Shown here: positions 9,001-17,195 of the stretch, piece after piece
How the letters are laid out: each line of letters begins with the position of its first letter
How positions within the stretch are numbered: the first letter of the stretch is position 1
NCBI RefSeq assembly: GCF_000024925.1
Contig: NC_013521.1
Location: 2,790,001-2,854,000 of the forward strand
Direction: 5' to 3'
Origin: Sanguibacter keddieii DSM 10542
GTDB lineage: Bacteria > Actinomycetota > Actinomycetes > Actinomycetales > Cellulomonadaceae
DNA: 64,000 bases
Notes under the pieces: model-generated
The model's input: only the letters and a program-made list of their open reading frames with translations
The model's database searches: none
What the model was told of the DNA's origin: nothing
Made by a program: the position numbers and the translations under genes

Positions 9001-9715
9001 CCTGTTCGCCGGGGACGTCGACACCAACCAGTTCGACACCAACGTCGCCACCCTGTCCGTCCCCCTCGCCGCCCTCGGGTACACAGCGGAGTCGACGGAC
9101 ACGACGATCAGCTACCACGTCGAGACGTACTCGGAGTACGCACCGCGATCGACCGACGACCCCGCCAGCACGCTGGTGGACATCACCGACGTGGCCACCT
9201 TCGACGTCTTCTCGCCGGCCGTCTCCTTCGGTAGCACCACGGGTGCGGCAGCTGGCGACGACGAGGTGTTCTTCGAGGGCGCCGAGGGCGTCATCCCCGT
9301 CACCTTCGCGACCACCGAGGCCCCCGCGGGGATCGCCCCTGCAGCGCTCCAGCCCGTCGAGGGCGCCCCGCAGGTGCTCGTCCTGCACCTCAACAACGCG
9401 GTCGGGCTGCGGTCGGACATCGTGGACGTGCTCGTCGACGTCCCCGAGCCGACCGAGCCGCCCGCACCGACGGATCCGCCGGTCGTCGAGCCGCCGGCCC
9501 CGAGCGACCCGCCCGGGCCGGGCCTCGACCCGACCTCGGTGCCGACCGACCCGACCCAGGCAGAGCCGACCGCCGCAGGCGGTCCGGGCAGCCTGAGCCA
9601 GACCGGTGCCGACAGCATCCCGACGGCTCTCCTCGCCGCCGGCCTGCTGGTCGCAGCCGGCGCGACCGCGCTGACCGTCCGGCGCCGCCGGGCAGCCACG
9701 CACCGCGAGGGCTGA
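6050..9715 (+). CDS. Secreted, sortase-anchored S8 subtilisin-like protease
   Basis: This 1221-residue extracellular serine protease starts at the GTG at 6050, which follows a strong AAGGAGA ribosome binding site; longer in-frame starts upstream lack one. Residues 1-32 are a signal peptide ending in ANA. The catalytic triad is visible as Asp195 (AVIDTGID), His272 (GSHGTHVAG) and Ser626 (GTSMATP). Between His and Ser lies an insertion of about 150 residues resembling a protease-associated domain. Fn3-like beta-rich repeats follow. The C-terminus has a Pro-rich spacer, LSQTG (1182-1186), a hydrophobic segment and RRRR, a sortase sorting signal. It probably degrades proteins or peptides at the cell wall. 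Confidence 0.93.
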   Translation: MTVHRRTSGARTVGAAAVGLALAAGLAVPANADPTTPLTGYAPDRSSRLGADVVSPSLSGRDGRVSVFVQTTGQSALEVQSTARSASSVQQRVDEIDATAATVEAEASTVDSDVEVLYVTRYTVPGVALSLDASSIETIAAMDDVVKISAIRSQTVDLPNVSDPANINSDALVSAFQAWGAGGATGEGVNIAVIDTGIDYTHAAFGGPGTVEAYDTAVASTAAPDPSWFDATKYLGGYDFAGSTYNADPNSPTFQPVPAADENPIDGRGGSHGTHVAGTAAGYGVVEVEGDGVTFGEEADGTRTPDAYASVDESVDFVVGPGSAPDAGLFSLKVFGDTGGSTDLTGAAIDWVGEAIADGQQIDVVNLSLGSDFGAVDDPENAMLAALMDQGVLPVIASGNAGDITDVAGTPSNTARTLSVAASASGRGLQDGVLDLTSNVTYGAQYSQAFTGTFTRDGAVVPLSDPTNLEGCLAYSTEDAAAVAGNFVLVEWNDDVALPCGSAVRFNNAAAAGATGVILTSTVNSFESGIAGNDLIPGAQVTADASAVIRPLAEAGTLQVRLSSDLFGQAEFFDPTKVDTIASFSSRGEHGSYNDIVKPDVSAPGVGIISAGSGTGAAASVKSGTSMATPLTAGVAALVYEAHPTWDADTVKAQIINTATHDVVVSGDDPTAYAPARAGSGRIDAFAAVTNQVTAATDDAGGLVTASFGIVEVGADGFTDSRTITVTNHGTDTASYTPEYLPRTTVPGVEYSVSPATVTVPAGGTATATVTLTVADPTQLRRTLDPTMEAAQSGIPRQFVSDASGVLELVPTDDARGSLRVSVFSAPKPVSDVHAAPIVLEDAAATTAQLALSGPSLAQGTGSEGYYSTAVPLQLGVVDPVEEFPADSASKTLSSLDVVAAGASSTAPQLADPSEGLLTFGVVMDGDWGRLLPHSYPVVSIDTDNDGVEDFYTYITPIAETVDLVVALTVDSATDEIVDYLPVNLFAGDVDTNQFDTNVATLSVPLAALGYTAESTDTTISYHVETYSEYAPRSTDDPASTLVDITDVATFDVFSPAVSFGSTTGAAAGDDEVFFEGAEGVIPVTFATTEAPAGIAPAALQPVEGAPQVLVLHLNNAVGLRSDIVDVLVDVPEPTEPPAPTDPPVVEPPAPSDPPGPGLDPTSVPTDPTQAEPTAAGGPGSLSQTGADSIPTALLAAGLLVAAGATALTVRRRRAATHREG

Positions 9716-9740
9716 CAGCAGCACAGCAGCAGTGAACGAC

Positions 9741-9775
9741 CAGCAGGGCCCCGTCGTCTCGGCGGGGCCCTGCTG
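9741..9775 (+). terminator. Terminator after the subtilase gene
   Basis: CAGCAGGGCCCC and GGGGCCCTGCTG form a perfect 12-base stem around an 11-base loop, 25 bases after the stop codon. There is no T-tract, as is common in high-G+C genomes. Confidence 0.75.
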
Positions 9776-9807
9776 CGTACATCGCGCCCCGGTGCCATGA
9801 TCGGGTG

Positions 9808-10170
9808 ATGGAGATCACCCGACGCATCACCGTCTTCGACGCCGCAGACCTCGAGACCGAGAGCGCCTTCTGGGCCTCGATCCTGGGCGGGACCGTCGAG
9901 CGAGAGGACGACTGGCACACGCTCCTGGTGGACGGCTCGTCGCAGATGGGGTTCCAGCTCGCCCCGGACCACGTCCGCCCCGAGTGGCCCGACGGCACCC
10001 CGCAGCAGATCCACCTCGACCTCTACGTCAGCGACATCGCCGGCGCCCACGCCGAGGCGCTCGCACTCGGGGCCCGCCTGCTCCAGGCGGCGGACGACCT
10101 CTCCTCGCCGGAGGGGTTCCAGGTCTACGCGGACCCTGCCGGCCACCCCTTCTGCCTCTGCTGGGGCTGA
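9808..10170 (+). CDS. VOC family (glyoxalase-fold) protein
   Basis: The 120-residue protein is a single vicinal-oxygen-chelate domain with paired beta-alpha-beta-beta-beta units, including HLDLYVSDIAGAHAEALALGA and a closing YADPAGHPFCLCWG. Such proteins often act on small electrophiles or bind antibiotics; the substrate here cannot be told. The ATG at 9808 is preferred over the GTG at 9805 because CATGAT at 9796-9801 lies 6 bases upstream and no Shine-Dalgarno is present. It stands alone between two terminators. Confidence 0.85.
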   Translation: MEITRRITVFDAADLETESAFWASILGGTVEREDDWHTLLVDGSSQMGFQLAPDHVRPEWPDGTPQQIHLDLYVSDIAGAHAEALALGARLLQAADDLSSPEGFQVYADPAGHPFCLCWG

Positions 10171-10193
10171 GCAGGGAGACGGCGCGGGACGCA

Positions 10194-10227
10194 CAGAGGC
10201 GGCCACCCGTACGGGTGGCCGCCTCTG
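10194..10227. terminator. Bidirectional terminator between the VOC gene and ssrA
   Basis: This is a perfect 34-base palindrome with 17-base arms centred on CCCGTACGGG. It lies 24 bases after the VOC stop and 33 bases beyond the tmRNA 3' end on the opposite strand, so it can serve both. Confidence 0.8.
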
Positions 10228-10259
10228 CAGCTGCATGGCCTGCTGACGCAGGCCTGGGG

Positions 10260-10627
10260 TGGTGGAGGTGCGGGGAATCGAACCCCGGTCCGGTGGCGCA
10301 AATCCAGGACTTCTCCGGGCGCAGTCTGCTGCGGATTTTCTCGGCCTCAGCACTCGCGCAGACACGTAGCTGACAGGCCCAGTCGTCTTAGAGTCCCTGC
10401 AGCGTCAACGACGAACGCTACAAGCAGTGGCTCCCTAGATGACGCAAGGAACCGAGGCGGAAGCTACCCCGGGCTTACGGACTTCAGGACTCGCTCAGGC
10501 GGCGAGTGCGAAGTCGGTGCGCTTGGAATCGGCACCTATTGTTTTGCAGACATCGTTTACGAGATAAGTCTGCATCCTCGGCCCGCTTCTCCTCGAAGCA
10601 CGACCACCGTCGAAACCGATCACCCCC
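10260..10627 (-). ncRNA. ssrA: Transfer-messenger RNA (tmRNA)
   Basis: tmRNA rescues stalled ribosomes and tags the incomplete protein for proteolysis. The 5' end GGGGGTGATCGGTTTCGACG and the 3' end CACCTCCACCA form a 7-pair tRNA-like acceptor stem, and GGGGTTCGATTCCCC is the T arm. The tag reading frame at 10533-10495 encodes ADSKRTDFALAA followed by TGA, matching the known actinobacterial tag. The 3' CCA is encoded. It lies next to smpB, its obligate partner, in the same orientation. The 368-base length is typical. Confidence 0.97.
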
Positions 10628-10705
10628 GTGTGCAGTTTTCAAGCATCACGCCCGGTCGACTACCCCGTGCAGCGATGGTCCTACTCTACGCGACCTGTGC
10701 CACGG

Positions 10706-10728
10706 GGCGCACGTGATTATCGTGCGCC
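10706..10728 (-). terminator. Possible smpB terminator
   Basis: GGCGCACG and CGTGCGCC form an 8-base stem around a 7-base A/T-rich loop, about 40 bases downstream of the smpB stop and before the tmRNA 5' end. It could terminate smpB or be part of the ssrA promoter region. Confidence 0.45.
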
Positions 10729-10769
10729 TGGGGCGAACAACGGCGAACAGGGACTCGAGGAGCCGTCGG

Positions 10770-11300
10770 TCAGCGCAGCTCGCGCTGGCGGATGGCGCGG
10801 TGCGCCTCGCGGTTGTCCTGCTGCTCCCGGAGGGTCTGACGCTTGTCGTACTCCTTCTTGCCTCGCGCGAGCGCGATCTCGACCTTGGCGCGGCCGTCCA
10901 GGAAGTACATCTGGAGGGGGACGATCGTGAAGCCCTTCTCACGCGTCCCCTGGGCGAGGCGTTCGATCTCCGAGCGGTGCAGCAGCAGCTTGCGCTTGCG
11001 CCGCGGTGCGTGGTTGGTCCACGTCCCGTGCGCGTACTCGGAGATGTGCGCACCCTCGAGCCACGCCTCGTTGCCCTCGATGTTCACGTAGCCGTCGACG
11101 AGCGACGCGCGACCGGCGCGCAGCGCCTTGACCTCGGTCCCGGAGAGCACCATCCCGGCCTCGAAGACGTCCTCGATGGCGAAGTCGTGACGCGCCTTCT
11201 TGTTGCTCGCGATGAGCGCACGTACCGGACCCGACGATGCCGGGGCCTTCTTGCCCTGCTTCGACCCGTCGGGGATCTGGTACATCTTCGCCTTGGCCAT
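10770..11300 (-). CDS. smpB: SsrA-binding protein SmpB
   Basis: SmpB binds tmRNA and carries it into stalled ribosomes for trans-translation. The 176-residue protein has an N-terminal extension of about 20 residues, then the beta-barrel with [38 protein letters not shown] and the Lys/Arg-rich C-terminal tail [20 protein letters not shown] that enters the mRNA channel. The start follows an AGGAGGTGTC ribosome binding site. It lies between the M23 hydrolase and ssrA, a conserved actinobacterial arrangement. Confidence 0.97.
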   Translation of the reverse strand: MAKAKMYQIPDGSKQGKKAPASSGPVRALIASNKKARHDFAIEDVFEAGMVLSGTEVKALRAGRASLVDGYVNIEGNEAWLEGAHISEYAHGTWTNHAPRRKRKLLLHRSEIERLAQGTREKGFTIVPLQMYFLDGRAKVEIALARGKKEYDKRQTLREQQDNREAHRAIRQRELR

Positions 11301-11318
11301 GACACCTCCTGCTCGTGC

Positions 11319-11337
11319 GGCCCGTGGTCGACGGGCC
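11319..11337 (-). promoter_or_regulatory. Hairpin in the smpB leader
   Basis: GGCCCGT and ACGGGCC form a perfect 7-base stem with loop GGTCG, just upstream of the smpB ribosome binding site. It may be a weak terminator of the upstream operon or a leader structure. Confidence 0.35.
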
Positions 11338-11382
11338 TCACCAGCCTAGATCACCGGTGCAGACCGGACGAGCTGTTTTGCT

Positions 11383-11418
11383 CAGGGCCCAGCGCCCTGG
11401 GCGACGCCGAGGGCGTCG
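11383..11418 (-). terminator. Tandem hairpins after the M23 hydrolase gene
   Basis: CGACGCC/GGCGTCG (11402-11418) and CAGGGC/GCCCTG (11383-11399) form two adjacent short stems starting 4 bases after the stop codon. They are likely transcription-termination elements separating the cell-division operon from smpB. Confidence 0.5.
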
Positions 11419-11421
11419 GAC

Positions 11422-12810
11422 TCAGCCGAGCATCGTCATCGGGTCGACGGTCGCCCCGTTGACGTACACCTCGAAGTGGAGGTGGCACGCGGTCCCCAGC
11501 CCGGTGTTCCCGGAGTACCCGAGAAGGTCTCCGGTCGAGACGCTCTGGCCGCCGGACACCGCAAAGCTCGTCAGGTGGTTGTAGCTGGTCATGAGGCTCG
11601 CCCCGTTGGCGACGCCGTTGTCGAGCAGCACCTGGTATCCGAAGCCGTCGCGCCACGTCGCCCACTGCACGGTCCCGCTGGCAGCCGCGTAGATCGGAGT
11701 GCCGCAGTACGCCCGGAAGTCCGTCCCGGCGTGCAGACGGTAGTACCCGAGCACAGGGTGCAGGCGCCAGCCGTAGCTCGACGTGATGTGCGGGATCGCC
11801 GTGGGGAAGGAGAGCGTGCCTCCTGATGCCGGAGGCGCCGGCGCGGGAGCAGGTGCCGGTGCGGGCGCCGGAGCCCCGCCACCCCCGCTGCTCGCGGGTG
11901 GCGTCGCAGCCGCCGCAGCCGCCTCGGCGGCCTTGCGAGCCTCCTCCTGCTCCTTGGCGATCCGGGCGCGCTCGGCCTCCTGGAGACCGATGATGTCCTG
12001 GATCTCGGCGGTGAGGTCGTCGTTCTGGGTGGTGAGCTCGACCTGCCGGGCCTCCTCGGTCTTCTTGCGGGTCTCGATCGTCTTCTTCTTGGCCGATTGC
12101 TCGGTGATGAGGCGCTCGACGTCCGCCTTGGCGTCCGCAGCCTCGGTCTTGGCCGCGTCGGCCTCGACGACCTTGGCGTCGGCGTCGGTCTTGAGCGTGC
12201 TGATCGCGTCCTTGACGGCGTCGAGCCGCACCTGCGTGTTGCTCGTGACCGCCTGGGTCTGCCGAAGATCTTCGAGCGAGGAGTTCTGGGTGCGGATCGC
12301 GGTGGTCGACATGTTGTACTGCGTGACGAACTCGTCGGTCGTCTTGGCGCCGACCACGAACTCGAGGCTCGAGATCCCCATGTCCCCGCGCGCGGCCTGC
12401 CGTGCCATCTCGGCGACAGCGTTGTGCGCGTCCGTCGAGGCGGTCTCGTTCTCGGCGATCGTGTCGACGAGGGTCGCCTCCTCGGTCTCGGCGTCGGTGA
12501 GACGCTGCGCGAGGCTGTCGGCCTCCCGCTGGGCGGTCTCGTACGCCGCGTTCGCCTTGTCGAGGGTGGCCTCGGCGACGGGCAGCTCCGCCTCGATGGT
12601 CTGCAGGTCGATGTACGCCTGGGCGAGCGCCTCGTCGGTCTCGGCGAGGTCCCCTGTGACCTGGTCGAGCGCCTCGCTGGCCGAGTCCTTCTGGCGCTGG
12701 GCGTCGGCGAGGCGGTCGTCGAGGTCGTCGGCCGACGCGGGCAGCATGCTCAGCCCCATGACGAGGGTGGCGGCGACCAGGGCGGCGAAGAGTGCTCTCA
12801 GGCGAGTCAT
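11422..12810 (-). CDS. Coiled-coil M23 murein hydrolase, probable FtsEX partner
   Basis: This 462-residue secreted protein has a signal peptide (residues 1-27, ending ASA), a long charged coiled coil (about 28-290), an Ala/Pro/Gly-rich linker and a C-terminal M23 (LytM) peptidase domain. The zinc residues are present: His360 and Asp364 in HAGTDF, and HLHFEV at 443-448, so the enzyme should be active. This architecture matches EnvC, which FtsEX activates in E. coli; mycobacteria use the NlpC/P60 enzyme RipC in this position instead. The start lies 1 base after the ftsX stop, so the two are co-translated, which supports an FtsX-controlled role in septal peptidoglycan splitting. Confidence 0.9.
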   Translation of the reverse strand: MTRLRALFAALVAATLVMGLSMLPASADDLDDRLADAQRQKDSASEALDQVTGDLAETDEALAQAYIDLQTIEAELPVAEATLDKANAAYETAQREADSLAQRLTDAETEEATLVDTIAENETASTDAHNAVAEMARQAARGDMGISSLEFVVGAKTTDEFVTQYNMSTTAIRTQNSSLEDLRQTQAVTSNTQVRLDAVKDAISTLKTDADAKVVEADAAKTEAADAKADVERLITEQSAKKKTIETRKKTEEARQVELTTQNDDLTAEIQDIIGLQEAERARIAKEQEEARKAAEAAAAAATPPASSGGGGAPAPAPAPAPAPAPPASGGTLSFPTAIPHITSSYGWRLHPVLGYYRLHAGTDFRAYCGTPIYAAASGTVQWATWRDGFGYQVLLDNGVANGASLMTSYNHLTSFAVSGGQSVSTGDLLGYSGNTGLGTACHLHFEVYVNGATVDPMTMLG

Positions 12811-12811
12811 G

Positions 12812-13726
12812 TCAGACCTTCGTGTAGCGGCTCAGGGTGACGATCGACGAGATGGCGGCCAGCAAGAAGGCCACGCCGATGAGGATGGGCGCGATCGCCC
12901 ACACGTCGCTGGTCGTCACGTACGGGATCCACTGCATGGACTGGCCCAGCCAGTCCTCGACGAGGTACTTGACCCCCAGCCACAGCCCGCCGACGGCCAT
13001 GAGGGCACCGACCGTCGCGGCGATCGCACCTTCGAGCATGAAGGGGAGCTGGATGAAGAAGTTCGAGGCGCCGACGAGCCGCATGATCCCGGTCTCGCGC
13101 TTGCGGCTGAGGGCGGACAGCCGGATGGTCGTCGTGATGAGCAGGACGGCGGCGAGCAGCATCACGCCGGCGAGGCCGGCGGAGAGCAGCGTCGCGCGGT
13201 TGAGCACGAGGAACAGCGGCTCGAAGATGCTCCGCTGGTCGCTGACCGTCTCGACACCGGGCCTGCCGGTGAGGACGTCGTTGATCACCTGGTACTGCTC
13301 GGGGTCCACCAGCTTGATGCGGAACGACGCGTTCATGTCGTCCTCGCTCACGGTGTTGAACCACCAGCGGTCGTTGAACTGCTCCGAGAACGTCACCCAG
13401 GCCTCGGCCTTGCTCTCGAAGGTCACGCTGTCGATCTCAGCAGCGACGTCGGGCTGGTCGAGGACCGCCCGGACCGAGTCGATCTGCTCGTTGGTGGCCT
13501 CTCCCCCGGCACAGGTCGGCTGGCTGGAGCCAGGCGGGCAGAGGAAGACGCTGATCTCGACCTTGTCGTACCACTCGCCCTTGAACTTGCCGATCTGCGA
13601 CTGCAGCAGGACTGCTGCGCCGACGAAGGTCAGGGACACGAAGGTCACGAGGACGACCGAGACGGTCATCGACAGGTTGCGCCGGAGACCGATCCCGATC
13701 TCGGAAAGAATGAACTGGAAACGCAC
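12812..13726 (-). CDS. ftsX: Cell-division ABC transporter-like protein FtsX
   Basis: FtsX is the membrane partner of FtsE and passes ATP-driven conformational change to a murein hydrolase outside the cell. The 304-residue protein begins RFQFILSEIGIGLRRNLSM and has a transmembrane segment at about 22-45. A large extracellular domain follows, with two cysteines (FLCPPGSSQPTC). Three C-terminal segments carry an FtsX/MacB permease core (RKRETGIMRLVGAS). The GTG at 13726 follows GAGGGG at good spacing. It is 10 bases downstream of ftsE. Confidence 0.95.
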   Translation of the reverse strand: MRFQFILSEIGIGLRRNLSMTVSVVLVTFVSLTFVGAAVLLQSQIGKFKGEWYDKVEISVFLCPPGSSQPTCAGGEATNEQIDSVRAVLDQPDVAAEIDSVTFESKAEAWVTFSEQFNDRWWFNTVSEDDMNASFRIKLVDPEQYQVINDVLTGRPGVETVSDQRSIFEPLFLVLNRATLLSAGLAGVMLLAAVLLITTTIRLSALSRKRETGIMRLVGASNFFIQLPFMLEGAIAATVGALMAVGGLWLGVKYLVEDWLGQSMQWIPYVTTSDVWAIAPILIGVAFLLAAISSIVTLSRYTKV

Positions 13727-13736
13727 CGATATCCCC

Positions 13737-14426
13737 TCAGCGGGCAGAGCCGTAGACGCCACGGGACTGGTCGCGGACCAGCTCACCGGTGGACAGTTCG
13801 ATGACGCGCTTGCGCATCTGGTCGACGATCTCGTCGTCGTGCGTGGCCATGACCACGGTCGTGCCCGTGCGGTTGATCCGGTCGAGCAGGCGCATGATCC
13901 CCAGCGACGTGGTCGGGTCGAGGTTTCCGGTCGGCTCGTCGCAGAGCAGGATCGACGGCCTGTTGACGAAGGCGCGGGCGATGGCCACACGCTGCTGCTC
14001 ACCACCGGAGAGCTCGTGCGGGCGTCGCTTCTCCTTGCCCGCGAGCCCGACCATGTCGAGCGTCTCGGGGACCGTGGTCATGATGTGGTGGCGCGGCTTG
14101 CCGATGACCTGGAGCGCGAAGGCCACGTTCTCGAAGACCGTCTTGTTGGGCAGCAGGCGGAAGTCCTGGAACACCGCGCCGATCTGGCGGCGCAGCGTGG
14201 GCACCTTCCAGTTCGAGAGGGTCTGCATGTTGCGCCCGGCGACGAAGACGTCGCCCGAGGTGGCGCGCTCCTCGCGCAGGACGAGCCGCAGGAAGGTCGA
14301 CTTCCCCGACCCGGAGGCACCGACGAGGAACACGAACTCACCGCGCTCGACCTCGAGGGAGACGTCGTCGAGCGCGGGTCGCGCACCACGCGCGTACACC
14401 TTGCTGACGTTCTCAAAACGAATCAC
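13737..14426 (-). CDS. ftsE: Cell-division ATP-binding protein FtsE
   Basis: FtsE is the cytoplasmic ATPase of the FtsEX complex. With the GTG at 14426 the product is 229 residues, beginning [13 protein letters not shown]. It has Walker [10 protein letters not shown] (36-44), signature LSGGEQQR (139-146) and Walker [10 protein letters not shown] (159-167). This start gives the usual length and N-terminus, although no clear ribosome binding site precedes it; an in-frame GTG at 14462 would add 12 residues. The neighbours prfB upstream and ftsX downstream are conserved. Confidence 0.95.
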   Translation of the reverse strand: MIRFENVSKVYARGARPALDDVSLEVERGEFVFLVGASGSGKSTFLRLVLREERATSGDVFVAGRNMQTLSNWKVPTLRRQIGAVFQDFRLLPNKTVFENVAFALQVIGKPRHHIMTTVPETLDMVGLAGKEKRRPHELSGGEQQRVAIARAFVNRPSILLCDEPTGNLDPTTSLGIMRLLDRINRTGTTVVMATHDDEIVDQMRKRVIELSTGELVRDQSRGVYGSAR

Positions 14427-14614
14427 AACTGGGCCCAGGCTTCCGTTCGGTGGGGCGAGCACGGCCGCTCACGTGGCGAGCAGACCGGTTCGAGGGTAAG
14501 CACCCCGCGACAGGTCCAGCGGCCGACACGCCGCCCGGCGCCGAGCCTGGGAGCAGCCTGAACACCCGCCCGGCGCAGCGCGGGACGACGGCCGGGCTCG
14601 CGCTCCGGTCTGGC

Positions 14615-15733
14615 TCAGCCCTCGGTCTTGGACCGGCGCCAGCGGATGCCGGCCTCGATGAAGTCGTCGATCTCCCCGTCGAACACCGCCGAGGTGTTGC
14701 CCACCTCGTGCTCGGTGCGCAGGTCCTTGACCATCTGGTACGGCTGCAGGACGTAGGAGCGCATCTGGTCGCCCCAGCTGGCCTTGACGTCGCCGGCCAT
14801 CTCCTTCTTCATGGCCTTCTCCTGCGCCTGGCGCTCGAGGAGCAGCCGGGACTGGAGGACGCGCATGGCGGCGGCACGGTTCTGGATCTGCGACTTCTCG
14901 TTCTGCATCGACACGACGATGCCGGTCGGGATGTGCGTGAGGCGGACGGCGGAGTCGGTCGTGTTGACGGACTGGCCACCGGGGCCCGACGACCGGAAGA
15001 CGTCGACGCGGATCTCGTTGTCCGGGATGTCGACGTGGTCGGTCGACTCGATGAGCGGGATGACCTCGACGGCCGCGAAGGACGTCTGGCGACGACCCTG
15101 GTTGTCGAAGGGCGAGATGCGCACGAGACGGTGAGTGCCGGCCTCGACGGAGAGGTTGCCGAAGGCGTAGGGGGCCTTGACCTCGAAGGTCGCGGACTTG
15201 AGCCCGGCCTCCTCGGCGTACGAGGTGTCGAGGACGGCGGTCGGGTAGCCGTGGCGCTCGGCCCAGCGCAGGTACATGCGCATGAGCATCTCGGCGAAGT
15301 CCGCGGCGTCGACGCCACCAGCGCCGGCGCGGATGCTCACGACGGCCTCGCGGGCGTCCCACTCCCCCGACAGCAGGGTGCGGACCTCGAGGTCGCCGAG
15401 GTCGCGGCGGATGCCGTCGAGGTCCTTCTGGGCCTCCTCGAGGGTCTCGACGTCGTCGGCGCCGTCACCCTCGGTGGCCATCTCGACGAGCACCTCGAGG
15501 TCGTCGATGCGCGACTCCATGTTGACGATGCGGTCGAGCTCGGTCTGCGCCTGCGAGAGAGCGGTCGTCACCTTCTGCGCCGCGTCGGTGTCGTCCCAAA
15601 GGTCAGGCGCGGAGGCCTGGTCCGAGAGCTCGGCGATGCGGATCTTCAGCGCCTCCGGGTCGGTCACGGCGCTGATGGTCGCGAGGGTGCCGCGCAGGGC
15701 GCTGATCTCTGATGCGAAGTCGGTGGTAGCCAC
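14615..15733 (-). CDS. prfB: Peptide chain release factor 2
   Basis: RF2 terminates translation at UGA and UAA. The 372-residue protein has the codon-recognition tripeptide SPF (207-209), which marks RF2 rather than RF1, and the catalytic GGQ loop [10 protein letters not shown] (252-254). The reading frame is continuous from the GTG at 15733, so the programmed frameshift used by E. coli prfB is absent. TAACCT lies 8 bases before the start, so the mRNA may be leaderless or nearly so. It heads the conserved block prfB-ftsE-ftsX. Confidence 0.96.
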   Translation of the reverse strand: MATTDFASEISALRGTLATISAVTDPEALKIRIAELSDQASAPDLWDDTDAAQKVTTALSQAQTELDRIVNMESRIDDLEVLVEMATEGDGADDVETLEEAQKDLDGIRRDLGDLEVRTLLSGEWDAREAVVSIRAGAGGVDAADFAEMLMRMYLRWAERHGYPTAVLDTSYAEEAGLKSATFEVKAPYAFGNLSVEAGTHRLVRISPFDNQGRRQTSFAAVEVIPLIESTDHVDIPDNEIRVDVFRSSGPGGQSVNTTDSAVRLTHIPTGIVVSMQNEKSQIQNRAAAMRVLQSRLLLERQAQEKAMKKEMAGDVKASWGDQMRSYVLQPYQMVKDLRTEHEVGNTSAVFDGEIDDFIEAGIRWRRSKTEG

Positions 15734-15815
15734 GATCGTCAAGGTTACGCGACGAGGCGGCGGGCGGGCGACGGTCAGGTGGTCCCGGCCGCGCCCAGAC
15801 GTCGCCGGTGCCCGC

Positions 15816-16784
15816 TCAGCGCAGTACCCGGGAGACCGACGCGGCCTTGGCGAGGAGCTGCTGCCGGAACAGGAAGCGCTGGACCGGGAGGAGGGCTCGC
15901 TGGACCGCCCCGCGCAGCCCCCTGCCCCGGGACCACCGTTGGGTGAGGCGCAGCCGGGTGCTGTCCCCGTCGGGCTCGAGCTCGACGCGGAACCGCTGCC
16001 GCATCCGACCGGCGGGGAGGTCCGGCCAGGTGATCTCCCACTCGACCGCACTCCCCTCGACCCGCTCGACCTCACGGTGCTCGGTCGCGAGCACCTGTGG
16101 CCGGTGCCGCTGCTCCGTGCCGTCCGGGCGACGCACCTCGGCACGGGCGCGCGCCACCCCGTCGTCCCCCACGACGTAGGAGGAGTAGAAGGTCTTGTCC
16201 CACTCGAGCCTGCGCGCCGGGTCGGAGACGAGGGACCAGACCTGCTCGGGCCTCGCCTCGACAAAACCCGACACGCCCACCGAGCGCCACCCGGGACCGT
16301 CGTCGGTCGACACCTCGCGGTGCGGCCGGGGCGCGGCGTCCAGGCGGGATCTCAGGGCACCGGCGTCCACGCCACCCTCAGCGAGGACCTCGAGCACGTG
16401 GCCGCTCGGCTCGTCGAGCAGCGCGACGAGGATCGCCCGGTCGTCGACGTCGAGGCCGTCGAGCGCACGGAAGGCCGCGTCGGCCGGACGCGACCACCCG
16501 ACGTCGCCGAGGGAGGGGTCGGGGATGGGGCCGGGATCGACGCGCGCGGCCGTGATGCCGAGGCCGGCGATCCTGCGCTCGTGCACCCGCACGGCCGCGT
16601 CGCGCAGGGTCCGCACGCTCAGCCCGGCACCCCGGAGCACGTCGCTCGAGGGGCCGCCGACGACCGCGAGCGCGACGAGCAGGTGCTCGAGGTCGATCTC
16701 GGTCCGCCCGACGCGCTGCGCCTCTTCCTTCGCGGCGACGCTCAGCTGCTGGGACCTGACGATCATCTCGGTGAGCCGGCTCAT
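15816..16784 (-). CDS. Clp-N domain fused to SRPBCC (START-like) domain
   Basis: The 322-residue protein joins two unrelated domains. Residues about 1-150 resemble the Clp N-terminal double repeat that ClpA/ClpC use for substrates and adaptors ([29 protein letters not shown] and later [21 protein letters not shown]), but no AAA+ ATPase follows. Residues about 165-322 resemble an SRPBCC hydrophobic-ligand domain ([26 protein letters not shown]). The start overlaps the stop of the upstream HTH gene by 4 bases, so they are translationally coupled. A ligand-responsive partner of Clp proteases or of its HTH neighbour is plausible, but the function is unknown. Confidence 0.8.
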   Translation of the reverse strand: MSRLTEMIVRSQQLSVAAKEEAQRVGRTEIDLEHLLVALAVVGGPSSDVLRGAGLSVRTLRDAAVRVHERRIAGLGITAARVDPGPIPDPSLGDVGWSRPADAAFRALDGLDVDDRAILVALLDEPSGHVLEVLAEGGVDAGALRSRLDAAPRPHREVSTDDGPGWRSVGVSGFVEARPEQVWSLVSDPARRLEWDKTFYSSYVVGDDGVARARAEVRRPDGTEQRHRPQVLATEHREVERVEGSAVEWEITWPDLPAGRMRQRFRVELEPDGDSTRLRLTQRWSRGRGLRGAVQRALLPVQRFLFRQQLLAKAASVSRVLR

Positions 16785-17029
16785 GACCTGTTCCTCCGGG
16801 GTACGGCGATGGTGGGGTCGATCCTCTTCGAGTACTTCTTGTGGACGGCCTGCCGGCTGACGCCGAGCGCCTCGGCCACGTCGTTCCAGCTCATGCCCGC
16901 GCGCAGGCCGGCCTCGACCTGGCGGAGCTCGAGGGTCTCGACGAGCTGGCGGAGCGAGGTCACCGCCCGCAGCCCTGCGCGCGGGTCGGTGGTGTCGCTG
17001 GCAGCACCTGCGACGTCGTCCGAGCTCAT
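16781..17029 (-). CDS. Small helix-turn-helix DNA-binding protein
   Basis: The 82-residue protein has a C-terminal helix-turn-helix, GMSWNDVAEALGVSRQAVHKKY (about residues 45-66), after a helical RQLVETLELRQVEAGLRAG segment, and ends in a basic tail. It is translationally coupled to the Clp-N/SRPBCC gene and probably regulates the pair. The ATG at 17029 lies 6 bases after a TAGGTT -10 element and has no ribosome binding site, so the mRNA is leaderless. Inverted and direct AGCAAC repeats overlap the promoter, which suggests autoregulation. Confidence 0.8.
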   Translation of the reverse strand: MSSDDVAGAASDTTDPRAGLRAVTSLRQLVETLELRQVEAGLRAGMSWNDVAEALGVSRQAVHKKYSKRIDPTIAVPRRNRS

Positions 17030-17076
17030 GCCAGCAACCTATGTTGCTAACAGCGCGCTGTCAACACGCGTTGCTA
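17030..17076 (-). promoter_or_regulatory. Promoter with overlapping AGCAAC operator repeats
   Basis: On the minus strand TTGACA (17064-17059) and TAGGTT (17041-17036) are separated by exactly 17 bases, the best promoter in the window. The start codon is 7 bases from the -10 end. AGCAAC-N4-GTTGCT (17033-17048) covers the -10, a further GTTGCTA copy lies at 17070-17076, and a perfect ACAGCGCGCTGT palindrome (17050-17061) fills the spacer. A repressor here would block RNA polymerase. Confidence 0.7.
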
Positions 17077-17195
17077 GCCTCGTGTTCGCGCCGGGCGGAC
17101 GCCCGCCTCTCCCCCGGGGCGCACCCGTCGCCCTACGCTCGGACCAGGCGCGACCGCGCCGCTAGGCCTGCCGCCGCACGACGAGGAGCGCACCC

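Noticed and set aside
10284-10627. Open frames across the tmRNA region
   Set aside because: The region folds as tmRNA with a recognised tag, acceptor stem and T arm.
15650-15733. Programmed frameshift in prfB
   Set aside because: The frame is continuous from start to stop with no in-frame TGA near codon 25.
14615-16264. A 549-residue frame including prfB
   Set aside because: The first 177 residues are low-complexity translation of antisense sequence over the Clp-N/SRPBCC gene; RF2 begins at the GTG at 15733, which gives the normal length.
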